The notes below the pieces were generated by a model. That model had not been told where the DNA came from, did no database searches, and saw only the letters and a list, made by a program, of their open reading frames with translations. From an uncultured Roseburia sp. (GTDB lineage Bacteria > Bacillota > Clostridia > Lachnospirales > Lachnospiraceae), in the NCBI GenBank assembly GCA_945928585.1, contig CAMENQ010000059.1, positions 1 through 10,026 of the forward strand: 10,026 nt of DNA, in the 5' to 3' direction. The stretch's first letter is position 1, and each line of letters begins with the position of its first letter. Below, in pieces: positions 1 through 7,677 of this stretch. Position numbers and translations under genes: made by a program.

Positions 1-27
1 TGCTACTATAACTTTTTTTCTTATCAT
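1..27 (-). CDS. Start of the next gene downstream of cdaR (partial)
   Basis: An ATG at 25-27 opens a frame that stays open to the window edge and reads MIRKKVIVA. A GGAG ribosome binding site at 35-38 sits 7 nt upstream, and a promoter-like sequence lies at 66-93, so this looks like a true gene start. Only nine residues are visible, so the product cannot be identified. In many Firmicutes the gene after cdaR is glmM, but GlmM N-termini normally carry an FGTDGxRG motif very early and this one does not begin that way. A short basic segment followed by alternating valine and isoleucine is compatible with several small alpha/beta proteins (HPr is one guess), but nothing here proves it. Confidence 0.5.
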
Positions 28-65
28 AATTATTCTCCATTCCTGCGTATCCTCACGCATATTTT

Positions 66-93
66 ATTATACTCAAGCCTTAATCACTGTAAA
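66..93 (-). promoter_or_regulatory. Putative sigma-A promoter inside the 3' end of cdaR
   Basis: On the minus strand a TTTACA hexamer (88-93) is followed by a 16-nt spacer and a perfect TATAAT (66-71). The -35 box overlaps the last codons and stop of cdaR. Transcription would begin near position 59 and lead to the gene starting at 27. No strong terminator separates cdaR from that gene, so it may be read both from the cda operon and from this promoter. Confidence 0.5.
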
Positions 94-1511
94 GGCGTTG
101 TGTTTTCCTCTTCCGGAACCGTTGTTTCCTCCGTGGTGGTTTCTGTTGGAGTAGTTTTTTCCTCAGTTCTTTCTTCTGTCGGTGATGTACTTGTTTCCGG
201 TACCGTAGTAGTAGTGGAAGCAGTAGTGTTGTCCGTTTCCGGCTCTCTGCTGCTTTTTTCCGTCAGAACCACCGTGACGTACGCACTCTGAGTCTGGCTT
301 ACATCCTCCGGTAAAATAACATTTACCTTTACACTGTTTTCTCCCATTAATGCGGAGCTTAAATCTACATATGGTGCAAGCTTTTCATCATCTAAAGCAT
401 CTATATCAGACTGTCTGCCTGATAATGTTATGGATAAATTTCCGGAATTATTTATTGAAGCCTCATAGCCGTCAGGTATATTCTTTATGCCTATGTCACC
501 TGTCCGTATGGATATGGACTTTGTTACTATACTCTCTGTTTTTGCCGTTATGGTGAATATATTGTTTTCACCATACACCATAACTCCTTCAGGAAGAAGT
601 TTATTTAAATCAATTTCAATTTTCTGTTTTTCACTTGTCAGTACAGTCATTTCCTCCGGTATAACTATTTTGTTTATTTCATCAAGCTTTTCCTTTAGTC
701 CTATTATATCTGCTTTTTCCGCAGACGCCTCATATTCTGTCATAATAATGCCGTCTCCCATATTGTTTGCAACATTATAATCTATGTCAACCGTCTTTTT
801 ATAGTATACCACACCATCAACTACTATATTTGCTTTAGATATAGTCATATGATTAACTTTTGTATCAAGCATCCTGTTACTGTAGTCGTAGGCAACTGCA
901 CCACAGATATAACTGAAATTTTCCGTTTCTTCTCCTGAAAGATTTAAAAGAAGTGATACCTTTCGTATCTGCTCATGAACTGCCTCCGGTGCTTTTATGA
1001 CTACAGTGTTTTCCTCCGGTACAGTATTATAAAGCACATATCCATCCTGAACCTTTCCGCTTGTCTGCACTCCCACCTCATAATCCTTTTCAACAAGAGC
1101 CACCACTGATAACCTCATTGCATTGTCACTCTTCTCAGATATAGTAATCTTACTTTCATATCTTGTGTTATTTATGGATATATTTATAGGCACAGCATTT
1201 GTCTTGGATAAATCCTTAAAATCAGCTGTGGCAGTAAAGTCATCCTTATTCAGGGAATCTACAATAGTTCTCGGGCCTGTAACCTTTATGGTAACAGTGT
1301 CTCCTGATAACACATCATATGCCTCTTCATTTCCTGTAATTGCATTCTCATTTAAAATATGAACAGGAATGTTTTTTATGGTGGTGGTTACCTGAGGATC
1401 TTCAATATTTATAACGAGAAGCCACATTGCTATTGCAATAATGACAGAAAGTACTTTAAGCACCACATTATTGCACAGCATATCTTTAATTGTTTTCCAG
1501 CTTATCTTCAT
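84..1511 (-). CDS. cdaR: CdaR: YbbR-domain membrane regulator of diadenylate cyclase CdaA
   Basis: This 475-aa protein is a CdaR/YbbR-family protein. In characterised Firmicutes CdaR is a single-pass membrane protein whose extracytoplasmic YbbR domains modulate the cyclic-di-AMP synthase CdaA. The sequence shows a short basic N-terminus, one hydrophobic helix at about residues 17-35, then roughly four YbbR-like beta-rich repeats (about 38-135, 140-226, 236-325, 330-417) containing typical stretches such as VTIKVTGPRTIVDSL and LSITLSGRQSDIDAL. Residues about 418-475 form a Thr/Glu/Pro-rich low-complexity tail. The gene lies 23 bp after cdaA and its start is fixed by a strong AGGAGG site at 1518-1523, 6 nt before the ATG. 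The length agrees with four-domain CdaR proteins. The family call is firm; the function of the tail is unknown. Confidence 0.93.
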   Translation of the reverse strand: MKISWKTIKDMLCNNVVLKVLSVIIAIAMWLLVINIEDPQVTTTIKNIPVHILNENAITGNEEAYDVLSGDTVTIKVTGPRTIVDSLNKDDFTATADFKDLSKTNAVPINISINNTRYESKITISEKSDNAMRLSVVALVEKDYEVGVQTSGKVQDGYVLYNTVPEENTVVIKAPEAVHEQIRKVSLLLNLSGEETENFSYICGAVAYDYSNRMLDTKVNHMTISKANIVVDGVVYYKKTVDIDYNVANNMGDGIIMTEYEASAEKADIIGLKEKLDEINKIVIPEEMTVLTSEKQKIEIDLNKLLPEGVMVYGENNIFTITAKTESIVTKSISIRTGDIGIKNIPDGYEASINNSGNLSITLSGRQSDIDALDDEKLAPYVDLSSALMGENSVKVNVILPEDVSQTQSAYVTVVLTEKSSREPETDNTTASTTTTVPETSTSPTEERTEEKTTPTETTTEETTVPEEENTTPLQ

Positions 1512-1534
1512 TTCCTACCTCCTGCAAGTTCCCT

Positions 1535-2380
1535 TTACTGTTTCTTAACCTTCCACAGTCTGAATTTTTTAACATCCACCTGCTTATTCTGTATCTTGAT
1601 GAGGTGTGCTCTAAGCTTTTCTCCATCTATGTTTCTTATTATTTTTCCACCAATGGCCACAGATACTGCTCCTGTTTCCTCCGACACGATAATCGTAAAG
1701 GAATCTGTCACCTCACTTACACCTACTGCTGCCCTGTGTCTTGTTCCAAGCTCCTTGCTTATGTCTCTGTTGTCAGACAATGGCAGATAACATGTAGCAG
1801 AAACTACTCTGTCTCCTCTTACTATGACAGCTCCGTCATGAAGAGGTGTATTATGTTCAAAAATGTTTATTAAAAGCTGGCTTGTAAGAATACCATCTAT
1901 AGGTATACCTGTATTTTCAAACTCTGCAAGAGTTACCTCCTGCTCTATGACAATAAGTGCTCCTGTCTTTGTCTTTCCAAGCTCATATGCTGCCTTAACA
2001 AGCTCATTTACTGTTTTGTCGCTAAATCTTGCCGAGTCAGTACCTGTTTCATTAAACATTCCTGAAAAGAATTTTTTTCTTCCAAGCTGTTCCAGTGCCT
2101 TTCTAAGCTCCGGCTGAAAAATAACTACTATAGCAATAATACCTACGTTTATTATTCTTTCTACCAGCCATAATATTGTATTCAATCCAAAAAAGTATGA
2201 CACCAGATAAAATACAAAAAATACTACTATTCCTTTAAACAATGCCCATGCCCGTGTTCTTTTTGTCCACACAAGAATTTCATAGAACAATATAGATAGT
2301 ATTATTATCTCTATAATATCTGTTATTTGGATTTTTAATGGTATATATGTTCTAAAAAACTCCTGTATTCCCTCTAACAT
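1535..2380 (-). CDS. cdaA: CdaA: membrane-bound diadenylate cyclase (DisA_N/DAC domain)
   Basis: CdaA condenses two ATP molecules into cyclic di-AMP, the second messenger that controls potassium and osmolyte transport and cell-wall homeostasis in Firmicutes. The 281-aa protein has three predicted transmembrane helices (about 20-38, 46-64 and 68-88), then FQPELRKALEQLGR, the usual entry into the DAC domain. Both catalytic motifs are intact: DGA at 182-184 (within LHDGAVIV) and RHR at 214-216 (within GTRHRAAVGVSE). The length is normal for the CdaA class. The start is supported by an AGGAGA site 5 nt upstream. It is the third gene of an operon of at least four genes, with 43 bp separating it from the upstream membrane protein gene and cdaR directly following, the conserved cdaA-cdaR order. 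Nothing suggests loss of activity. Confidence 0.97.
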   Translation of the reverse strand: MLEGIQEFFRTYIPLKIQITDIIEIIILSILFYEILVWTKRTRAWALFKGIVVFFVFYLVSYFFGLNTILWLVERIINVGIIAIVVIFQPELRKALEQLGRKKFFSGMFNETGTDSARFSDKTVNELVKAAYELGKTKTGALIVIEQEVTLAEFENTGIPIDGILTSQLLINIFEHNTPLHDGAVIVRGDRVVSATCYLPLSDNRDISKELGTRHRAAVGVSEVTDSFTIIVSEETGAVSVAIGGKIIRNIDGEKLRAHLIKIQNKQVDVKKFRLWKVKKQ

Positions 2381-2423
2381 AAGGCTCTCCTTTTTATTAT
2401 TTTTATTGTTTTATATTCAGCGG

Positions 2424-3476
2424 CTACTTTTTATTTATTGCTGCACCTGCTCCGGCATTTACATTTGCCTTTGTATGTGTTTTTGTAGTTGTCTTTACCT
2501 TTGTATGTGAGCCGGCATTTGTTTTAGTGCTTGTTTTTACCTTTCTTGCATTTATGCGTTTAACATTGACCTCCGGTGAAGTCACTTTGATTTTTGGAAC
2601 AGCTTTCACATAATAGTAAAAGTCGTCATCTTCAAACTGTGTATATTCCGTTTTGGAATAGTCCACCGAGTGAATAAAAAATCTTATCCCAAGTGCCAGA
2701 ATTACGCTGATAATTCCTCCTGCTATTATGGAAACAACAGAAACTATCTCATTTAAGTCAAATGCAAGTGCTCCTATAAGCATAACAACCATACAGAGAA
2801 CTCCGCCTGAAATCACTGCTATAATCCATGAATAATCTACTGACAGTCTTTTCACAAAATATACTACTGCCACTACAAGTGCAAATGCTATTATTGTAAG
2901 ATATAAACCCTGTGATTTAAAAACCTCAGTGGCTATTTTTGTCATCTGCCCCATACCATCCGTAGCTGCTGCCGTAGCAATTATGTCAAGATTTGTTCCT
3001 ACATAATTTAGTATAAAGAAAAGAATAACACCAAATGATACCGAAATAATGGAAAATGGTGTGCATACCATTCCTACTACTATAGGAACAACATATGGTA
3101 TTTTAATAAAAAACAGCATTGGTACAAGTATAAGTACTGCCCCGTCCTTCGGCGTAAACCTGAAAAACAGCATATACATAATCAGCATAATAAGGAACAC
3201 CATAGCTCCTATTTCTATGGACAAAGCTGACATATGTGCCACTATGACAAGTGCAAGCACAACAGTCATAAGCTTCACAGATAAAAATGCTCCCAAAAGA
3301 CTTATAATGACTACTACAGCCGGATTTTCCAAAAGTCCTCTGGCTCCTATATTAGCATTTATGATAATCATAGCAGCAAGCATTGTAACAAAATGCAGCA
3401 CTGGCTTTATGTATGTGCCATATGCTCCATATATTTTTCTCATCTGCTCCCTAATCGTCAATAATTTTGTCATCAT
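2424..3476 (-). CDS. Unrecognised polytopic membrane protein of the cda operon
   Basis: I do not recognise this 350-aa protein. It is strongly hydrophobic from about residue 25 to 268, with roughly eight or nine predicted transmembrane helices (about 25-42, 50-67, 70-88, 89-106, 112-134, 136-159, 190-208, 215-238, 243-266). A short acidic patch (FEDDDFYYY, about 281-289) follows, and then a strongly basic Lys/Thr-rich tail (about 291-350) with the near-repeats KVKTSTKTNAG and KVKTTTKTHTK. No catalytic or transporter signature is evident. Its first 26 bp overlap the end of the preceding gene. A GGAGGA site at 3481-3486 gives 4-nt spacing to the ATG at 3476 and 7-nt spacing to a second ATG at 3473, so translation may start at the latter. 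Location in front of cdaA suggests a membrane partner or a protein linked to cyclic-di-AMP homeostasis, but that is inference. Confidence 0.85.
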   Translation of the reverse strand: MMTKLLTIREQMRKIYGAYGTYIKPVLHFVTMLAAMIIINANIGARGLLENPAVVVIISLLGAFLSVKLMTVVLALVIVAHMSALSIEIGAMVFLIMLIMYMLFFRFTPKDGAVLILVPMLFFIKIPYVVPIVVGMVCTPFSIISVSFGVILFFILNYVGTNLDIIATAAATDGMGQMTKIATEVFKSQGLYLTIIAFALVVAVVYFVKRLSVDYSWIIAVISGGVLCMVVMLIGALAFDLNEIVSVVSIIAGGIISVILALGIRFFIHSVDYSKTEYTQFEDDDFYYYVKAVPKIKVTSPEVNVKRINARKVKTSTKTNAGSHTKVKTTTKTHTKANVNAGAGAAINKK

Positions 3477-3945
3477 TTATTCCTCCAAACTCCGCCATAT
3501 CAGCTTTTTCCAAATTTTCCATATCAAAACTGTCATCAAAAAAGCTGTTTGTGTTTTCCTCCTTTTTATATATCATATGCAATTCCTTTAATTCTCCATT
3601 ATATTGATTTAAATTTCCCCTTGATTTCTTAAATCTGTAGGATTCTATAAAATATGTAGCTGTCATATTAACCACAAACAAAATAATATAAGCTATCAGT
3701 ATATTTCTTCCAATAGCCGGTAAATCCATATTTACAAGCTCTGATAAAAGCTTTTCCACATTTATTAGAACTATGACTGCAAGCAAAATAATATATCCCA
3801 GTGACATAACAATGGCCGAGTTAATCATCTTTAATGCAAGATAATCTGTTCTATAATATTTGCTAAGGGGGAAATCCTTTTTGCCCTCTTTCTGCTCATA
3901 TAAGGCAAGCTTAGTCATAAGCCTTATCTTTTCTTCATTAAGCAT
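3451..3945 (-). CDS. Unrecognised small two-helix membrane protein, first gene of the cda operon
   Basis: I do not recognise this 164-aa protein. It has a charged N-terminal segment (1-38) rich in Lys, Glu and Tyr, two predicted transmembrane helices (about 40-61 and 78-100), a basic stretch just after the second helix (ESYRFKKSRG), and a clearly acidic C-terminus (about 128-164) rich in Asp and Glu. The frame is open to an ATG at 3996, but that codon lies between the -35 and -10 boxes of the operon promoter and cannot be in the transcript. The ATG at 3945 follows an AAGGAAAG site by 7 nt and is the start chosen here. The 3' end overlaps the next gene by 26 bp, which implies translational coupling. 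The two products may form a complex; this is inferred from overlap only. Confidence 0.82.
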   Translation of the reverse strand: MLNEEKIRLMTKLALYEQKEGKKDFPLSKYYRTDYLALKMINSAIVMSLGYIILLAVIVLINVEKLLSELVNMDLPAIGRNILIAYIILFVVNMTATYFIESYRFKKSRGNLNQYNGELKELHMIYKKEENTNSFFDDSFDMENLEKADMAEFGGINDDKIIDD

Positions 3946-3952
3946 AAATATT

Positions 3953-3960
3953 CTTTCCTT
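3953..3960 (-). promoter_or_regulatory. Ribosome binding site that fixes the start at 3945
   Basis: AAGGAAAG on the minus strand lies 7 nt before the ATG at 3945. The alternative ATG codons at 3966 and 3996 lie upstream of it; neither has such a site in the transcript, and 3996 is inside the promoter. Confidence 0.65.
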
Positions 3961-3976
3961 TCGCATAATTATATGT

Positions 3977-4006
3977 ATTATAGCACAAAGCGTCATTGTA
4001 TATCAA
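3977..4006 (-). promoter_or_regulatory. Sigma-A-like promoter of the cda operon
   Basis: TTGATA (4001-4006), an 18-nt spacer and a perfect TATAAT (3977-3982) read on the minus strand. Predicted transcription start is near 3970, giving a leader of about 25 nt before the ATG at 3945. This places the two unknown membrane genes, cdaA and cdaR in one transcript. The promoter lies in the 140-bp gap after the histidine kinase, where I see no convincing intrinsic terminator, so some read-through from the kinase gene is possible. Confidence 0.72.
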
Positions 4007-4085
4007 TATGCATTTTTGCCAAAACAATATTTTGCTTACCATTTGGTACTTATAAAGTTTTAGGAATAAACTGATACAGCTTATA

Positions 4086-7000
4086 TTATATCATTTTCAT
4101 ACAAAGAACTTCTTCCAGTGTTTCCACTAATCTCGGTATTTCAATCGGCTTGAGTATAAATCCGTTCATGCCGGCATCAAACGCTGCTTTCCTGTCCTCC
4201 TCAAAGGCATTTGCCGTCATGGCAATAATCGGAATTCCTGCTTTCGTTTTATCTTCCAATCTGCGAATCTGTCTTGTAGCTTCATAACCGTCCATATGCG
4301 GCATCTGAACATCCATCAGTACCAGGTCGTATTGTCCCTGCATTGCGTTTTTCATCTTTTCCACGGCAACTGTTCCATCTTCCGCCACATCCACAGCAAA
4401 GCCTGCTCCTTTAAGGATTTCAACGGCAACCTCCTGATTCAGCTCATTATCCTCAACTAAAAGAATCTTCTTTCCTCCAAAATCAATCTTCTTTTCTTCA
4501 GTTTCTGCCACATGTGTCCGTCTTGTTAATGCCTCCCGCAAATCAGACATAAACAGAGGTTTTGATACAAACGCCGTAACCCCCGCCTGTCTGGCTTCTG
4601 CTTCAATATCAGTCCAGTCATATGCCGTCAAAATAATAATCGATGCACTGTCTCCTGTGACTTTTCGGATTCGGCGGACAGTTTCAATACCGTTCATATC
4701 AGGCATAAGCCAGTCAATAATATATGCTTTAAATTCGTCTCCCTGTTCAAAGGCTTCCTTTGCCCTGATTACAGATTCTTTTCCGGTGGTTGTCCAGTCA
4801 GGGCGCATTCCTATCTCCCGTAACATTTTGCTTACGCTTATACACGTATCTGCATTATCATCAACTACAAGTGCACGATAATTTTTAAGTTCAGGGATAG
4901 GTTCAAACGTAAGCTGTGTTCCTGCAATCTTACATCTAAGTCCCACAATAAATTCGCTGCCTTGTCCTTCCTCACTTATTACCTCAATGGTACCGCCAAG
5001 CATATCTACAATATTCTTTGTTATTGCCATTCCCAGTCCGGTTCCCGGAATACCGCTGGCCGTACTTGACTGTTCACGGGTAAATGCTTCAAAAATATGC
5101 TTCTGAAATTCTTTACTCATTCCTATTCCACTATCTTTTATCCTAAATTCAAAGCTTGCATATCCTTCAGTTGAACATAGTTTTTCCTGAACAGTGATGC
5201 TGATGATTCCTCCAACCGGTGTGAACTTAATGGCATTTGAGATAATGTTCAAAAGAACCTGATTAAGTCTCAGCTTATCAGTAACAATGTTTTCTGTCAT
5301 AATATCCTGTGTATTGATGAACAGTTCCTGCTGCTTTGCTGTTATATTCGGCTGAACAATAACACGAAGATCATGGAATATATCCGGTAAATACACCTCT
5401 TTCTCTTCAATAACCATCTTACCACTTTCAATGCGGCTCATATCCAGCACATCATTTATAAGACTAAGCAGATGGCTGCTTGAAACAGATATTTTTTCAA
5501 GATAATCCTTTACGGCCTGTTTATTATCAATATGTGCAGTTGCCAAAGCGGTAAATCCAATAATGGCATTCATAGGAGTACGTATGTCATGTGACATATT
5601 ATTCAAAAATGTAGTTTTTGCTGCATTGGCACGTTCCGCTGATACTAATGCCATTTTAAGGTCTTCATGACTCTTTTGAAGTTCCTCATTAAGAATTGCC
5701 ATATTCTCTTCTGCTTTCCTTGCTTTCCTTAATAATATAAGAATAATCAAAAGAATCATTGCAAATACAAAACACATTACCATAGTCACCGCGATTGCAT
5801 TATCTTTTATAAAATCTTTCCAGGTGATTTTTTGAACAGGGTTTGCATATGATGTAAGTTCACCGCTCATAAGAGACTCAGGCACAGCTGTAATTGTTTT
5901 ATTTATAACAGACATAAGTACAGTGTCATTTCTTCTTGTAGCAAATGACATCTCTTCGCCTTTTGACAAATAAACACAATAAAAAGACTCAACATCATAA
6001 TAATTATTTAAACGATAAGCACTTGTTACTAAACAATCCGCCTTTCCTGTTTTAACAAGTTTCTCACAATCTTCAGAACTTTCGCAATCTATAATCTCCC
6101 ATTCGGGATAGTTTTCAGACAAATACAACTTCAAACCTATATTATTCTCAATGACCGCAACGGAATGCTCTTCTGATTCATCAAAAAAATTATCTGCAGT
6201 CACTGCAACCATAGGAGTTGTCAATAACTTATCAGACAGTAAAATTTCATTTTCTTCTCCATAAAAAAGATTTCTGTTCATAGGAAAAATCATATCAACT
6301 TCACCATTTTTCAAAGCCTCAATTTCCTGAACAGCATTTTCAAAAGGAACCTCTTCAAATTCAAGTTTCCCATTTTCCAGACAGTTTTTGGCAAAGTCTA
6401 TATACTCACCAATTGCACCAACCACTTTTCCTGTCTCAGAGTCAGTATCGCTTAGCGCAAGATTATTTTCCAAATAGGCAATTCTTATTGGGCCATGTTC
6501 TTCCAGCCACTTTATTTCATCATCAGAAAGAACGGTTGTTGCTTCAACAATATATTTCTGATAAAGTTTTTCATCTAAAAAAGGATTTATATCACTTAAT
6601 TTATCCATTGCAATATCAAGTTCGTTTTTTAAATCAGTCCGCTCTTTGTTCAGTGCAAAATAAATATCAGACTCTCCTAAATATACAATTTCAGACAGTG
6701 ATTTTATATAACTTTCTGTTGCTTCTGAAGAAACAATAAAATCCAGTTCACCTGATTCAATCATTGTTACAATATCCGAAAAGTTTTCCACCAAAACTAC
6801 CTCAGCGTTAATATTGTTTTGCTCTGCCCATTCCATATATATATCAACCATGCTGCTGTTCTGAATAATGCCGATTTTTTTGCCATCCATAACATTTAGA
6901 TCAGATAATGATATATCAAATTTCGACAAGTCAGCGTATATGTAATATCTCTCGTCACCCATAGCATATGATGAGAAAAGCATATCTTCTCCCCTGCCCT

Positions 7001-7322
7001 GTTTGTGTGAAACGTCTGACAATAAATCAATTTCTCCATTTTTCAGCATCTGTAGAAGTTCACTCCACTCACCGGTAACGTACTCATATTTCCATCCTGT
7101 GTATGATGCTATAGCCTGCTGATAATCATATGCATATCCGCTTCGTTCCCCATTTTCTCCTGTGATATTGAAAGGACTTTCATACCAGCCCACACGTACA
7201 ACCTTTTGTTCGTCTTCCTCCTGTGCTGCTGCCGTTTCAGGTTTAAAAACGGCAAATATCATAACAAGGCATAATATCTGTAAAAAGATTCTTCTTATTG
7301 TTGCTGCATTTTTACTATACAT
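4086..7322 (-). CDS. Membrane hybrid histidine kinase with two periplasmic substrate-binding domains and two receiver domains
   Basis: This 1078-aa sensor kinase resembles the BvgS/EvgS architecture. A signal peptide or N-terminal anchor (1-33, with TAAAQ as a possible cleavage site) precedes two tandem SBP_bac_3-like domains (about 40-265 and 275-485), expected to bind a small solute outside the membrane. One transmembrane helix (about 508-532) and a short coiled linker lead to HisKA with phospho-accepting His578 in [17 protein letters not shown]. HATPase_c shows Asn696 (N box), DSGIGMS (730-736) and GTGLGM (760-765). Receiver 1 (about 814-932) has acidic pair D821/D822, acceptor D870, T899 and K921. 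Receiver 2 (about 951-1072) has E957/D958, acceptor D1004, T1036 and K1058. All phosphorelay residues are intact. No Hpt domain or DNA-binding output is present, so the downstream partner lies elsewhere. The ligand cannot be read from sequence. An AGAGGT site 7 nt upstream supports the start. Confidence 0.95.
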   Translation of the reverse strand: MYSKNAATIRRIFLQILCLVMIFAVFKPETAAAQEEDEQKVVRVGWYESPFNITGENGERSGYAYDYQQAIASYTGWKYEYVTGEWSELLQMLKNGEIDLLSDVSHKQGRGEDMLFSSYAMGDERYYIYADLSKFDISLSDLNVMDGKKIGIIQNSSMVDIYMEWAEQNNINAEVVLVENFSDIVTMIESGELDFIVSSEATESYIKSLSEIVYLGESDIYFALNKERTDLKNELDIAMDKLSDINPFLDEKLYQKYIVEATTVLSDDEIKWLEEHGPIRIAYLENNLALSDTDSETGKVVGAIGEYIDFAKNCLENGKLEFEEVPFENAVQEIEALKNGEVDMIFPMNRNLFYGEENEILLSDKLLTTPMVAVTADNFFDESEEHSVAVIENNIGLKLYLSENYPEWEIIDCESSEDCEKLVKTGKADCLVTSAYRLNNYYDVESFYCVYLSKGEEMSFATRRNDTVLMSVINKTITAVPESLMSGELTSYANPVQKITWKDFIKDNAIAVTMVMCFVFAMILLIILILLRKARKAEENMAILNEELQKSHEDLKMALVSAERANAAKTTFLNNMSHDIRTPMNAIIGFTALATAHIDNKQAVKDYLEKISVSSSHLLSLINDVLDMSRIESGKMVIEEKEVYLPDIFHDLRVIVQPNITAKQQELFINTQDIMTENIVTDKLRLNQVLLNIISNAIKFTPVGGIISITVQEKLCSTEGYASFEFRIKDSGIGMSKEFQKHIFEAFTREQSSTASGIPGTGLGMAITKNIVDMLGGTIEVISEEGQGSEFIVGLRCKIAGTQLTFEPIPELKNYRALVVDDNADTCISVSKMLREIGMRPDWTTTGKESVIRAKEAFEQGDEFKAYIIDWLMPDMNGIETVRRIRKVTGDSASIIILTAYDWTDIEAEARQAGVTAFVSKPLFMSDLREALTRRTHVAETEEKKIDFGGKKILLVEDNELNQEVAVEILKGAGFAVDVAEDGTVAVEKMKNAMQGQYDLVLMDVQMPHMDGYEATRQIRRLEDKTKAGIPIIAMTANAFEEDRKAAFDAGMNGFILKPIEIPRLVETLEEVLCMKMI

Positions 7323-7410
7323 TGGTTCTACCTCTTTTCTGTATATGTATATTCTCTTAAACTTTTTTTGGAATTCTTCTGAAAGCCATAGGTATCAAGA
7401 CAGCATCCTC

Positions 7411-7530
7411 TCAACATCTTTTATATGCCTTCTCTGCCACCTCCCATTTACAAACTTCTTCCACACATTCATAGATATGCATTGAAATGATTGGCTTCTC
7501 CAGTGTTTGAATTTCATTCATTTTTGACAT
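7411..7530 (-). CDS. Possible small ORF (39 aa) in the leader of the histidine kinase gene
   Basis: An ATG at 7528-7530 opens 39 codons ending in TGA at 7411. The peptide begins MSKMNEIQTLEKPIISM and ends in a Glu/Lys/Val-rich stretch with three cysteines (residues 22, 27 and 39). It starts about 18 nt after the predicted transcription start of the promoter at 7555-7583, with only a weak purine-rich site (GGAAGTGG) before it. An in-frame TAA lies 24 nt upstream, so it is not the tail of a longer visible frame. Mixed polar and hydrophobic composition and ordinary codons look protein-like, but the length is short enough for chance. It could be a leader peptide, a small regulator of the kinase, or non-coding. 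An 88-nt gap separates it from the kinase start. Confidence 0.4.
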   Translation of the reverse strand: MSKMNEIQTLEKPIISMHIYECVEEVCKWEVAEKAYKRC

Positions 7531-7554
7531 TTCCACTTCCAGCGATTCTTATTC

Positions 7555-7583
7555 ATTATACTTTCGATTTAGCCAAAATTCAA
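7555..7583 (-). promoter_or_regulatory. Sigma-A-like promoter for the small ORF and histidine kinase
   Basis: TTGAAT (7578-7583), a 17-nt spacer and a perfect TATAAT (7555-7560) read on the minus strand. Predicted start is near 7548, giving about 225 nt of leader before the kinase ATG at 7322. It lies directly after the long hairpin that closes the preceding block, the layout expected of a new transcription unit. The 355-bp region 7323-7677 thus holds the hairpin, this promoter and the possible small ORF; I see nothing else in it. Confidence 0.7.
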
Positions 7584-7610
7584 CATATTTTTTATTATAC
7601 GGAAAATCCC

Positions 7611-7665
7611 TGTAACAGTTCAGCCTTGCTGTCTGCACCACAGACAGCAAGGCTGAACTATTACA
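7611..7665 (-). terminator. Long near-perfect hairpin after the lipoprotein gene, likely terminator
   Basis: Arms 7611-7635 and 7641-7665 are reverse complements except for one C/A mismatch (7616/7660), with a 5-nt loop (7636-7640). The inner 19 bp are perfect. It starts 12 nt after the stop codon at 7678, which fits a transcription terminator. However, the sequence leaving the stem on the minus strand is GGGATTTTCC, not a clean U-run, and the other orientation has none either. It could instead be a protective 3' RNA stem or an inserted palindromic element. The near-copies AAAATCCCTG (7603-7612) and AAAACCCTG (7665-7673) overlap its outer edges on the plus strand. Confidence 0.6.
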
Positions 7666-7677
7666 AAACCCTGACAC

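Noticed and set aside
44..59. Small hairpin TGCGT/ACGCA in the leader of the gene downstream of cdaR
   Set aside because: Only 5 bp with a 6-nt loop and no U-tract; too weak to call a terminator or riboswitch.
487..780. Plus-strand open frames across cdaR and the other genes (for example 487-780, 1359-1790, 3049-3591)
   Set aside because: They are antisense to genes identified with high confidence, have no supporting start signals, and are rich in Ser/Phe/Leu/Ile as expected from the complement of AT-rich coding sequence.
4007..4085. Short inverted repeats (TACC/GGTA and CAAAA/TTTTG) after the histidine kinase stop
   Set aside because: Stems of 4-5 AT-rich base pairs are expected by chance in this composition and are not convincing terminators.
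4086..7322. Possibility that the kinase is two genes (an SBP protein fused by error to a kinase)
   Set aside because: The frame is continuous with coherent domains in the BvgS/EvgS-like order and a transmembrane helix exactly between sensor and kinase; no sign of a frameshift or internal start with a ribosome binding site was noticed.
7323..7375. A second possible promoter close to the kinase start (TATACATATACA preceded by TTCCAA)
   Set aside because: The -35 match is poor and the AT-rich run makes a TATA-like hexamer likely by chance; the promoter at 7555-7583 is much better.
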